Assembly: GCF_005121165.3 (NCBI RefSeq)
Contig: NZ_CP034413.3
Location: 2,232,001-2,296,000 of the forward strand
DNA from: Dysosmobacter welbionis
GTDB taxonomy: Bacteria > Bacillota > Clostridia > Oscillospirales > Oscillospiraceae
Direction: 5' to 3'
Length of the DNA stretch: 64,000 bases
This document shows positions 34,459 through 41,976 of this stretch, piece by piece. The stretch's first letter is position 1. Every line of letters begins with the position of its first letter. The position numbers were made by a program, and so were the translations under genes. A model generated the notes under the pieces. That model did no database searches. It was not told where the DNA came from and saw only the letters and a list, made by a program, of their open reading frames with translations.

Positions 34459-36633
34459 TTAGCTTTGCAGTATTGAAATATCTGCAGAAAATCTATCAAG
34501 TTTTGCGCTTTCTTGATGTAACTCTCTGCGAGCCGCTCTTAATTTTTCTTCTATGAGTGCAAGTTTTTCTTCGGCACTCTCTTTTTGGCGCACAGCATAT
34601 TCCACCTTTTCCGCTGAATAGCGCCGCAAATTCGCTTGGCGGTTAAACAGTGCTTTTCTCGCTTTTGATATTAGAGAAAGAATTTTGATTTCGTCTTTAT
34701 TCCAAATCGTCAAAATTATTATGAATATTGAAATTACAGCCGTAATAATGCCTAATACTTCAGAATAATTTGTGCCAATGTAAACTGCAAGTCCTATTGC
34801 TATTAACGATGCTATTGTTATTATTATTTTTAACCCTAAAATTTGTTTGTTGACAGACTTATCAATTGCATCTTTTACCTGATCTTGTTCACTCAGAAAT
34901 TCAGAAACATCTTCTATCTCTTTCTTTACGTCCGTTCTATCTTTCTCTAATACCTCAACATTCCGCTGGCACTCAAAAATAATCCTTTGTTGTTTAGCTT
35001 TTGCAAGTTCAAACTCTGCCGTTTCGTTTTTCCTTGTTAAATTATCAATTTCTTCTTGGCGCGATATGCTTCCTTCCGTATATGCACTCTGACGAATTTC
35101 CTTTAGAATTTCTAGCGGTGTGGAGTCTATAATCTTATCAGAAGCATTTGCCGTTAGTTTTCCGAGAATTCTTTGAGCAACAGGGCTAACTTTCAAGAAA
35201 TAGCATTGCTCCGGAGTAATATCACCTTTTTTCTCCAACTTTATTAGCGCATCATTTAATTTTTTTGTAACATCATTAGAAGGTCGAAATGCAGCATATG
35301 CAGCAGAAACCAGCCGGGGCCTATTAATCGAAGATAGTGTAGACGGGCTATTAAACCAGACAAGAGTTCCCCATTTAATGTCGGTCATAACGGTTGGTAT
35401 AAAGAAATCCTTTGATCCAGCAAATTCTAGAGAAATCTTATATCCAACCCGTGCCAATGATCTATTTCCGGTGATAAAAATGTTTTTGACCTCATTTAGA
35501 TGATACGGAACAACTGTATTGTTTTTATGTTGAGTAAAGAAAATGGATTTAGCATCTTGGTTAATACTATAATCCTTATCATCAATTTGGACATCAGGGT
35601 TCGATTCTTTGTATTCCGAGACAATCATTTCTTTAATAATTGCTTCTGTCGGAGTCTGTATATCTTCCACTTTGGGATATGGCATATTGTCTATAACGAT
35701 ATTAAAATCTTCTTTTAAGCGAGTTCGTACATTACAAGAGAACTCATCAATTTCATCTATGCTCCACTGATTGCGTACAAAGAAATAAGTTGCTTCAGAA
35801 GAAAGCGTTGCATCATAATTGGGATTGTTAATCCACGACTTTGAACCTTCGATGATGCCGATCATTTCGCTAACGGTATGATCATATACCTTGACATGCA
35901 TGCCTAGTTTTTGGATATTTCTGACAAATAGTTCATAGCTATCAGCACGGTCAGAGCTATCAATACCAAATAGCTTAAACAGTAAGCCAGTATCCAAATA
36001 CACACATGCGTCCTTAGCTGTATAAGATTGAGGAGATTCACAATATGCAAAGACTTCCGACAATGCTAGGCCAATGGTATAATCGTTCAAATAGTCCAAA
36101 ATGTCGGCCTGACCTGTTTCTTCACAATGGACCAAAAAAGCTGCAAACAAATAATCGTCTTTGACTTCTCTTAACACCCTTCTATCTACTTTAGTTTTAA
36201 TGCCATATCGCTCAATAAATGCAAGTATTTTGTCACCCATATCTTCATCAGAAGAATAGATGTTATACTCTTGTTGCAAAAAAACTTTGAATCGAGCAAG
36301 GATTTCTCGATATTTTTGGTCTGTTTTTTCAACAATATCCATAAAGTCCTCTTCATCAATATGGGCATAGTCAGGGACAAACTGATGTATAGAGGAATTA
36401 TATGTTAGAAACCCAAAGTTAATACATGTAGAAAGAATTGTTTGCATTGGATGATAGGGAACTGAAAAGCCATAATAGGCTTTGAAATCTTTACATAGAG
36501 TGTCTATATCGCATGTTTTGTATCTATTTCTCTGTATGAGAGCCGCAATCATTCTGGCATAAGCGTGGAGTATATCTTCTCTAGAACAGGAACTTAGAGC
36601 AGCATAGCAGGCTATTGTCGAAAATGAGCTCAT
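34459..36633 (-). CDS. Membrane-anchored PIN-like domain protein (putative defence or toxin nuclease)
   Basis: 724 residues, markedly AT-rich compared with its surroundings. Residues 1-205 are helical with a possible winged helix near 60-90. Residues 209-400 resemble a PIN nuclease: VYLDT with D214, E256 in DHTVSEM, D360 in the next helix (SINQDAKS) and ITGNRSLARVG at 387-397, where N390 replaces the usual Asp. Residues 520-590 are coiled coil. Two membrane helices lie at about 599-645 (LKIIITIASLIAIGLAVYIG first), followed by a second coiled coil to the end. It has its own promoter. No partner gene is adjacent. The fold call is from motif spacing only. Family and function are unknown to me. 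Confidence 0.65.
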   Translation of the reverse strand: MSSFSTIACYAALSSCSREDILHAYARMIAALIQRNRYKTCDIDTLCKDFKAYYGFSVPYHPMQTILSTCINFGFLTYNSSIHQFVPDYAHIDEEDFMDIVEKTDQKYREILARFKVFLQQEYNIYSSDEDMGDKILAFIERYGIKTKVDRRVLREVKDDYLFAAFLVHCEETGQADILDYLNDYTIGLALSEVFAYCESPQSYTAKDACVYLDTGLLFKLFGIDSSDRADSYELFVRNIQKLGMHVKVYDHTVSEMIGIIEGSKSWINNPNYDATLSSEATYFFVRNQWSIDEIDEFSCNVRTRLKEDFNIVIDNMPYPKVEDIQTPTEAIIKEMIVSEYKESNPDVQIDDKDYSINQDAKSIFFTQHKNNTVVPYHLNEVKNIFITGNRSLARVGYKISLEFAGSKDFFIPTVMTDIKWGTLVWFNSPSTLSSINRPRLVSAAYAAFRPSNDVTKKLNDALIKLEKKGDITPEQCYFLKVSPVAQRILGKLTANASDKIIDSTPLEILKEIRQSAYTEGSISRQEEIDNLTRKNETAEFELAKAKQQRIIFECQRNVEVLEKDRTDVKKEIEDVSEFLSEQDQVKDAIDKSVNKQILGLKIIITIASLIAIGLAVYIGTNYSEVLGIITAVISIFIIILTIWNKDEIKILSLISKARKALFNRQANLRRYSAEKVEYAVRQKESAEEKLALIEEKLRAARRELHQESAKLDRFSADISILQS

Positions 36634-36661
36634 GGCTGTTACCTCTCTGTATCTATTTTGG

Positions 36662-36706
36662 GGTAAATTTCATTTTAAAGTATAAATCCAATTCAGGTAA
36701 ATTTCA
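36662..36706. repeat. Direct repeats GGTAAATTTCA around the PIN-like gene promoter
   Basis: GGTAAATTTCA is at 36662-36672 and 36696-36706, 34 bp apart (about three helical turns). One overlaps the -35 box and the other lies just downstream of the -10 box of the minus-strand promoter, as expected for a repressor operator pair. Confidence 0.5.
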
Positions 36707-36707
36707 A
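36679..36707 (-). promoter_or_regulatory. Sigma-A promoter of the PIN-like gene
   Basis: On the minus strand TTGAAA (36702-36707) and TATACT (36679-36684) are 17 bp apart, about 45 bp before the ATG, which has GAGAGGT upstream. Confidence 0.65.
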
Positions 36708-36774
36708 TTCTATGAGTATTGATTTCTGACATAAATCGACTTTCCTTGTAAATCTCAAGAACAGAGCAGTTTAA

Positions 36775-36805
36775 AGGTCATAGGTTTAGTCCTATGGCCT
36801 TTTTT
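36775..36805 (+). terminator. Orphan rho-independent terminator
   Basis: AGGTCATAGG and CCTATGGCCT pair around TTTAGT and run into TTTTT. No plus-strand gene lies upstream (the neighbour is transcribed the other way), so it is either an attenuator for the transfer operon or a leftover of a lost gene. Confidence 0.65.
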
Positions 36806-37040
36806 CATATCCATTTGTATCTTTGTATCATTTATTCTGGCTCTGAGATTACCACAACGATATTCTGATTACCAAGTCAAAACTGACACGAAAGGAGTCG
36901 AAAATCCCATGTTTTTTCTCCCACAGTCAGCCGGAAGTCCCCGCCCATAGGTTTTCCTCTCCGGGGTATCCGGGCGGCATAGATACCGCCTTTCTCCCAA
37001 AAACGAACACTTTTCCAAACCGCTGAAAGGAGGTGATAAC

Positions 37041-37934
37041 ATGGCGGTATTTCGCATTGAAAAAACCCGAGACTACACGGTGATGTCCAACCACCACCTG
37101 CGGAATGCGGGGCTGTCGCTGAAATCCAAAGGGCTGCTCTCCATGATGCTGTCCTTGCCAGAGGACTGGAACTACACCACCAGAGGCTTGGCCAAAATCT
37201 GCAAGGAGGGTACGGACAGCATCGGTTCCGCCCTGAAGGAGCTGGAGCGGGCCGGGTACATAGTCCGCAATCGGCTCCGGGACAGCAAGGGCAAGATCGT
37301 GGATGTGGAGTATGTCATCTACGAGACACCCCATCCCCCGGACACGGGCCAGCCGTGTGAGGATGAGCCGGATACGGCTTGTCCAAATACGGAAAACCCG
37401 GATATGGATAACCCATGTCTGGAAAACCGGCCGCAATTAAATAAAGAGAAAAGAAATCCTGAAGAACAAAATACTGATTCATCAAGTACGGAAGGATCAA
37501 ATCCAATCCAATCAAGCCCCCAAACCCCCGCAGGGGCCAACCGGACCGGACGGGACTGGATGCGGGAGCGAGAGAGCTATCGGGAACTGATTCTGGAGAA
37601 CATCGAGTATGACTATCTATGCCGGGATGACCGGCTGGATCGGGATATGCTGAATGAGCTGGTGGAGCTCATGGTGGATACCGTCTGTTCCCGCAGGGAG
37701 ACGATCCGCATTGCCGGGGACGACTACCCGGCGGAGGTGGTCAAATCCCGATTTCTGAAGCTGAACAGTTCCCACATCGAGTATGTGCTGGACCGGATGC
37801 GGGACAACACCACCTATGTCCGCAATATCAAGAAATATCTGCTGGCTGCTCTGTATAACGCTCCGGCCACCATCGACAGCTACTATGCGTCCCTGGTGAA
37901 CCACGACCTCTACGGCAGCGGAGAAAGGAGATGA
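37041..37934 (+). CDS. Replication-initiator-like protein (winged helix plus DUF6017-type C-terminus)
   Basis: 297 residues from ATG 37041 behind a strong AAAGGAGGTGA. The N-terminal winged helix (NHHLRNAGLSLKSKGLLSMM, then EGTDSIGSALKELERAGYIV) resembles plasmid RepA and DnaD-type initiators. A Pro/Asn-rich linker (110-185) leads to a C-terminal domain with YVRNIKKYLLAALYNAP, a feature of the DUF6017 proteins found first in many Tn1549-like transfer modules. It probably starts replication of the excised circle. The linker contains repeated NPDMDNP-type segments. Confidence 0.75.
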   Translation: MAVFRIEKTRDYTVMSNHHLRNAGLSLKSKGLLSMMLSLPEDWNYTTRGLAKICKEGTDSIGSALKELERAGYIVRNRLRDSKGKIVDVEYVIYETPHPPDTGQPCEDEPDTACPNTENPDMDNPCLENRPQLNKEKRNPEEQNTDSSSTEGSNPIQSSPQTPAGANRTGRDWMRERESYRELILENIEYDYLCRDDRLDRDMLNELVELMVDTVCSRRETIRIAGDDYPAEVVKSRFLKLNSSHIEYVLDRMRDNTTYVRNIKKYLLAALYNAPATIDSYYASLVNHDLYGSGERR

Positions 37935-37940
37935 TAGGTC

Positions 37941-38429
37941 ATGCAGGAAGAAGTCACCCAGCGCACCGTTGCCCTCTGTGTGGAGGCTACAAAGCTCTCC
38001 GCCGGGATGCTGCAACAGGCCATGAAAAAAGTGCTGGACGAGATGCAGAAAGGAGTGACCGGCCACAAGACCAAGCTGCACCACGGCAAGCAGACCCTCC
38101 GGCAGTTGATGAAGCACAATACCGGCGTTTCAAACATCGAGATCACTGACCAGAACATCCGGGCCTTTTCCGCCACCGCCAAGAAGTACGGCATTGACTT
38201 CGCGCTGAAAAAGGACACCAGCGGCGAGATACCCCGCTACCTAGTGTTCTTCAAGGGCCGGGATGCCGACGTTATCACGGCGGCTTTTCGGGAGTTTTCT
38301 GCAAAGAACCTGGAGAAAGAGAAAAAGCCCTCCATCCGCAAGGAGCTGGACCAGGCAAAGCAACAGGCCAAAGCCCAACACCGCCAGCGGGAGAAAGTCA
38401 AAACCAAAGACCGGGGTGTGGAATTATGA
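37941..38429 (+). CDS. PcfB-like conjugation protein (DUF3801)
   Basis: 162 residues, 6 bp after the previous stop, with GAAAGGAG upstream. The domain FSATAKKYGIDFALKKDTSG, followed by YLVFFKGRDADVITAAFREF, is typical of DUF3801/PcfB, a relaxosome accessory factor that docks substrate to the coupling protein in enterococcal pCF10. The tail is basic and coiled. The last codons overlap the virD4 start (ATGA), which matches their joint function. Confidence 0.85.
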   Translation: MQEEVTQRTVALCVEATKLSAGMLQQAMKKVLDEMQKGVTGHKTKLHHGKQTLRQLMKHNTGVSNIEITDQNIRAFSATAKKYGIDFALKKDTSGEIPRYLVFFKGRDADVITAAFREFSAKNLEKEKKPSIRKELDQAKQQAKAQHRQREKVKTKDRGVEL

Positions 38430-39441
38430 CCGACACCTGGAAAAAGGCTCTCTTCCTCAATCTCCCGTATCTGCTGTTTGTCTATCTCTTTGATAAGCTC
38501 TGCCAGGCGGTGCGCTTTGCACCCGGCCTTGACGCCTCTGAAAAGTTCCTGCATTTGAGCCAGAGCTTTACGGAGGCGTTTTCTTCTGGGCTGCCCAGCC
38601 TGCATCCGCTGGACCTGCTGGCGGGTATCGTCGGGGCGGTCATCGTTCGGCTGGCGGTATACGCCAAAGGGAAAAACGTCCGCAAATACCGCAAGGGCAT
38701 TGAGTACGGCAGCGCCCGATGGGGCACGGCGGCGGATATTGCCCCCTATGTCGATCCGGTCCCCGACTGGAACATCCCTCTGACCCAGACGGAAAAGCTC
38801 ACCATGTCCAGCCGCCCGAAAAATCCCAAGTACGCCCGGAACAAAAACATCCTGGTCATCGGAGGCAGCGGCAGCGGTAAGACCCGTTTCTTCGTCAAGC
38901 CCTCCCTGATGCAGATGCACAGCAGCTATGTGGTCACCGATCCCAAAGGACAGCTTTTGTCCGAGGTGGGAACCATGCTGCGCCGGGGCGCCCCCAAGCT
39001 GGACGAGAACGGAAAGCCCATGCGGGACGCCCGCGGGAAGGTCATCTATGAGCCGTACCACATCAAGGTCCTCAACACCATCAACTTCAAAAAGAGCATG
39101 AAATACAACCCCTTCGCCTACATTCGGTCAGAGAAAGACGTCCTCAAATTGGTCAATGTCATCATCGCCAACACCAAAGGCGACGGGGAAAAATCCTCCG
39201 AAGATTTTTGGGTGAAGGCCGAGCGCCTTTTGTACTGTGCCCTGATTGGGTACATCTGGTACGAGGCGGAGCCGGAGGAAAAGAACTTCCTCACGCTGCT
39301 GGAGCTCATCAACGCATCCGAGGCCAGAGAGGATGACGAGGAATTTCAGAGCCCGGTTGACCTGCTCTTTGCCAAGTTGGAGAAAGAGCACCCGGACCAC
39401 TTCGCCGTGAAGCAGTACCGCAAATTCAAATTGGCCGCCGG
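38426..39441 (+). pseudogene. VirD4-type coupling protein, N-terminal part (gene interrupted)
   Basis: Residues 1-338 of a type IV coupling ATPase: two N-terminal membrane segments, then Walker A IGGSGSGKTRFFVKPSL (about 150-165) and VVTDPKGQLL. The sequence breaks at KFKLAAG. The rest of the gene resumes at 52645 with GKTLKSILISCGARLAPFDI. Joining the halves at the shared GG gives an in-frame protein of about 620 residues, normal for VirD4/PcfC. As it stands the frame runs on into the recombinase of the inserted element. Coupling proteins deliver the relaxase-DNA complex to the mating channel, so transfer should be blocked while the insert is present. Confidence 0.92.
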
Positions 39442-39442
39442 T

Positions 39443-39502
39443 GTTGTATGCTCTAAAAGACTTCTTAATCAAGCAGTTGGGAAGTCTCTTAGAACACACA
39501 AC
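39443..39502. repeat. Inverted-repeat end of the virD4-inserted element
   Basis: A 22-base arm (39443-39464) and its imperfect inverted partner (39481-39502, three mismatches) start one base inside the GG core. This is a likely recombinase-binding site. A related but shorter GACTT/AAGTC inverted pair lies at the right end near 52600-52632. Confidence 0.7.
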
Positions 39503-39529
39503 CCAAAATCGAAGAAAGGAGCGCAAGTT

Positions 39530-41416
39530 ATGAGAAAAAATGAGAAAATCACAGCTCTGTACGAACGACTGAGCCGTGATGACTTTGGCAAAGATGATGA
39601 CCAACAGCGTGAGAGCAATTCCATTTCCAATCAAAAGGCTATGTTGGAGGAGTTCGCCGCACGGCAGGGCTTTACAAACATTGTCCATTTCACGGACGAT
39701 GGTATTAGTGGTACTTGCTTTGACCGTCCCGGATTTTTAGCAATGATGAAAGAAGTGGAAGCCGGGAATGTGGAGTACCTGTGTATCAAGGACATGAGCC
39801 GCATGGGTCGTGACTATCTGAAAGTCGGTCAGATTATGGAAATCCTGCGTCAGCGTGGCGTTCGCCTTATCGCCATCAATGACGGCGTGGACAGTGCCAG
39901 AGGGGACGATGATTTTACCCCTTTCCGCAACATTATGAACGAATACTACGCCAGAGACACCAGCCGTAAAATCCGTTCCACTTTCCAGTCCAAAGGCAAG
40001 TCCGGCAAGCACCTCACAGGCACGGTCATTTACGGCTATCTTTGGAACGAAGCCAGAGACCAATGGTTGGTTGACCCCGAAGCCGCCGAGGTGGTCAAGC
40101 GCATCTTTGCCATGACGATTGACGGCTACGGTCCGTATCAGATCGCCAGCAAGCTGAAAGAAGAAAAAGTCCTCATTCCGTCCGCTTACCTTGCCCGGCA
40201 CGGCGAGGGCGTGAACAAAAATAAGACCTTCAAAGATGTGTACGGCTGGGGTTCTTCCACCATCTGCAACATTCTTGAAAAGCGTGAATATCTGGGACAC
40301 ACCATCAACTTCAAGACCCGAAAGCACTTCAAGGACAAGAAAAGCCATTATGTCCCGGAGGACGAATGGACAATTTTCGAGAATACCCATGAAGCTATCA
40401 TTGACCAGCAGACCTTTGACCTTGTGCAGAAAATCCGTGGGAATGTCAGACGCTACCCGGACGGCTGGGGCGAAGCAGCTCCCCTCACAGGCTTGCTTTA
40501 TTGTGCCGATTGCGGCGGCAAGATGTATGTCCACCGTACCAACAACGGCAAGCGTATTTCTCAATATACCTGTTCCCAATACAGCAAAGTCCCAGTTGGA
40601 AAGCTCTGCACGACACAGCACCGTATCAATGAAGATGTGGTACTGTCCCTTGTTTCCGAAATGCTCAAAGCTATTGCCGAGTATGCGAAGCATGACAGAG
40701 CCGAGTTTGTCCGAGTGGTGCAGGAAGCGCAGTCCAGCCAGCAGACGGCAGAGGTCAAGAAACAGCGGATACGCCTTGCCACCGCAAAGCAGAGAGTTTC
40801 CGAGCTGGAAGTCCTGCTCTGCAAAATCTATGAGGACAACATTTTAGGAAAGCTGTCTGACAGCAGATATGCCACTCTGGACGCTCAATATGAAAAGGAG
40901 CAGACCGAGCTTACCGCTGAAATCTCTGTTCTGGAAAAGGCTATCAAGAGCTACGAGAAGCACGAAAAGGACGCTGACCGTTTTATCGCTCTGATTGACA
41001 AGTATGAGAACTTCGACAAGCTGACGATTGCCATGCTCAATGAGTTTATTGAGAAAATCCTTGTGCATGAGCGTGACCGCAAGGGCAGTATTCAGACCAC
41101 ACAGGAGGTCGAGATTTACTTCAATTTCGTGGGTCGTTTCGTTCCCCCTGCGTTTGGCGAAGTGGAGCTTACCCCGGAGGAATTAGAGGAAATCCGCAAG
41201 CGTGAGGAACGCAAGGACAGGCTCCACCAGAACTACTTGAAGCGGAAAGCCAGCGGAGCACAGAAGCGATACGAGGACAAAATCAAAAAGCGGAAAAAGG
41301 CAGAAATCGAAGCCAAGAAAGCCGCCATTCGTGCGGAGGACATTGCAAAGGGCGTGTTCGTCCCTGTCAGCAGTTTACCGCAGAGAGAGCCGATGAAAGG
41401 AGTACAAACAGCATGA
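39530..41416 (+). CDS. Large serine recombinase (TnpX-like)
   Basis: 628 residues from ATG 39530, 8 bp after AAAGGAG. The resolvase domain holds the catalytic-serine region ALYERLSRDD and the conserved DGISGTCFDRPGF and KDMSRMGRDYLKVG. The recombinase domain and zinc ribbon (YCADCGGKMYVHRTNNGKRI, with the second ligand pair later) and a coiled coil follow. It would excise and integrate the element at its dinucleotide core. The frame is open upstream into virD4, so a read-through fusion is possible but not needed. The stop overlaps the TnpV start. Confidence 0.93.
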   Translation: MRKNEKITALYERLSRDDFGKDDDQQRESNSISNQKAMLEEFAARQGFTNIVHFTDDGISGTCFDRPGFLAMMKEVEAGNVEYLCIKDMSRMGRDYLKVGQIMEILRQRGVRLIAINDGVDSARGDDDFTPFRNIMNEYYARDTSRKIRSTFQSKGKSGKHLTGTVIYGYLWNEARDQWLVDPEAAEVVKRIFAMTIDGYGPYQIASKLKEEKVLIPSAYLARHGEGVNKNKTFKDVYGWGSSTICNILEKREYLGHTINFKTRKHFKDKKSHYVPEDEWTIFENTHEAIIDQQTFDLVQKIRGNVRRYPDGWGEAAPLTGLLYCADCGGKMYVHRTNNGKRISQYTCSQYSKVPVGKLCTTQHRINEDVVLSLVSEMLKAIAEYAKHDRAEFVRVVQEAQSSQQTAEVKKQRIRLATAKQRVSELEVLLCKIYEDNILGKLSDSRYATLDAQYEKEQTELTAEISVLEKAIKSYEKHEKDADRFIALIDKYENFDKLTIAMLNEFIEKILVHERDRKGSIQTTQEVEIYFNFVGRFVPPAFGEVELTPEELEEIRKREERKDRLHQNYLKRKASGAQKRYEDKIKKRKKAEIEAKKAAIRAEDIAKGVFVPVSSLPQREPMKGVQTA

Positions 41417-41757
41417 ATATCACTTACACACAGAACGGCGATTATCTTATCCCAAACATCATTATCCGCAAGACCAAGCCCCTCGGACACTACGGCAGAC
41501 TTCGCAAGGCGTATCTGGAAATGCACCATCCGATACTGTTCAATGAGCTGGTGCTATCCGACAAGCTCTTTGAGCATTGCGCCGAGATTGACGAAACAGC
41601 ACGAAACCGCATGGAGCTGATCGTGCGGTCACTGGCAGAGCAAAACGGCGTGACCGAGCAACTGAAAGCCGAAAACCAAATGGAATGGGTGCGGCAGATG
41701 AACGCTTGCAAGGCACAGGCAGAGGAGATTGTGAAAGTGGAATTGATTTATGATTGA
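41413..41757 (+). CDS. Transposon-encoded protein TnpV
   Basis: 114 residues overlapping the recombinase stop by ATGA. It matches the TnpV family of Tn4451-like elements (HYGRLRKAYLEMHHPILFNE, then LWL-type helical repeats ending in a basic-acidic tail). TnpV is a small accessory or DNA-binding protein whose exact role is unsettled. Its coupling to the recombinase is typical for this element class. Confidence 0.85.
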   Translation: MNITYTQNGDYLIPNIIIRKTKPLGHYGRLRKAYLEMHHPILFNELVLSDKLFEHCAEIDETARNRMELIVRSLAEQNGVTEQLKAENQMEWVRQMNACKAQAEEIVKVELIYD

Positions 41758-41763
41758 GCGAGG

Positions 41764-41796
41764 AAGTCCGGGCAGAAAACTGTTCGGACTTTTCTC
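41764..41796 (+). terminator. Terminator after tnpV
   Basis: AAGTCCG and CGGACTT pair around a 14-base loop and run into TTTTC, 7 bp after the tnpV stop. Confidence 0.7.
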
Positions 41797-41898
41797 ATGT
41801 AGTCCAAAGTTGCGGTAGAATTGTTCACGAGTTTTATGGTACAATTTATGCGAATAAAGAAAACGGAAAATTAGAATCTAACAAGAGAATGTGGTTGT

Positions 41899-41976
41899 AT
41901 GAAAAAATCCATATTAGTATTTTGGGCAATCGTGTGTCTGTTACCTATTCAAAGGAGGTTTAAGAATTTTAAATGA
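41899..41976 (+). CDS. Short signal-peptide-like reading frame before the DUF1430 gene
   Basis: ATG 41899 opens 25 codons, MKKSILVFWAIVCLLPIQRR and five more, with the charge and hydrophobic core of a secretion signal. Its end overlaps the next gene's start (41973). Lactococcin-972-type loci place a small secreted peptide directly before a DUF1430 membrane protein and an ABC ATPase, so this may be a truncated bacteriocin precursor or a translated leader. No good ribosome-binding site precedes it. Confidence 0.35.
   Translation: MKKSILVFWAIVCLLPIQRRFKNFK

Noticed and set aside
38426-41416. A single 996-residue VirD4-recombinase protein
   Set aside because: The recombinase has its own ribosome site and start, the virD4 remainder is found 13 kb away, and the join is explained by insertion.
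41754-41963. 69-codon frame after tnpV
   Set aside because: It runs through the tnpV terminator and overlaps the leader of the DUF1430 gene. No ribosome site or conserved features.
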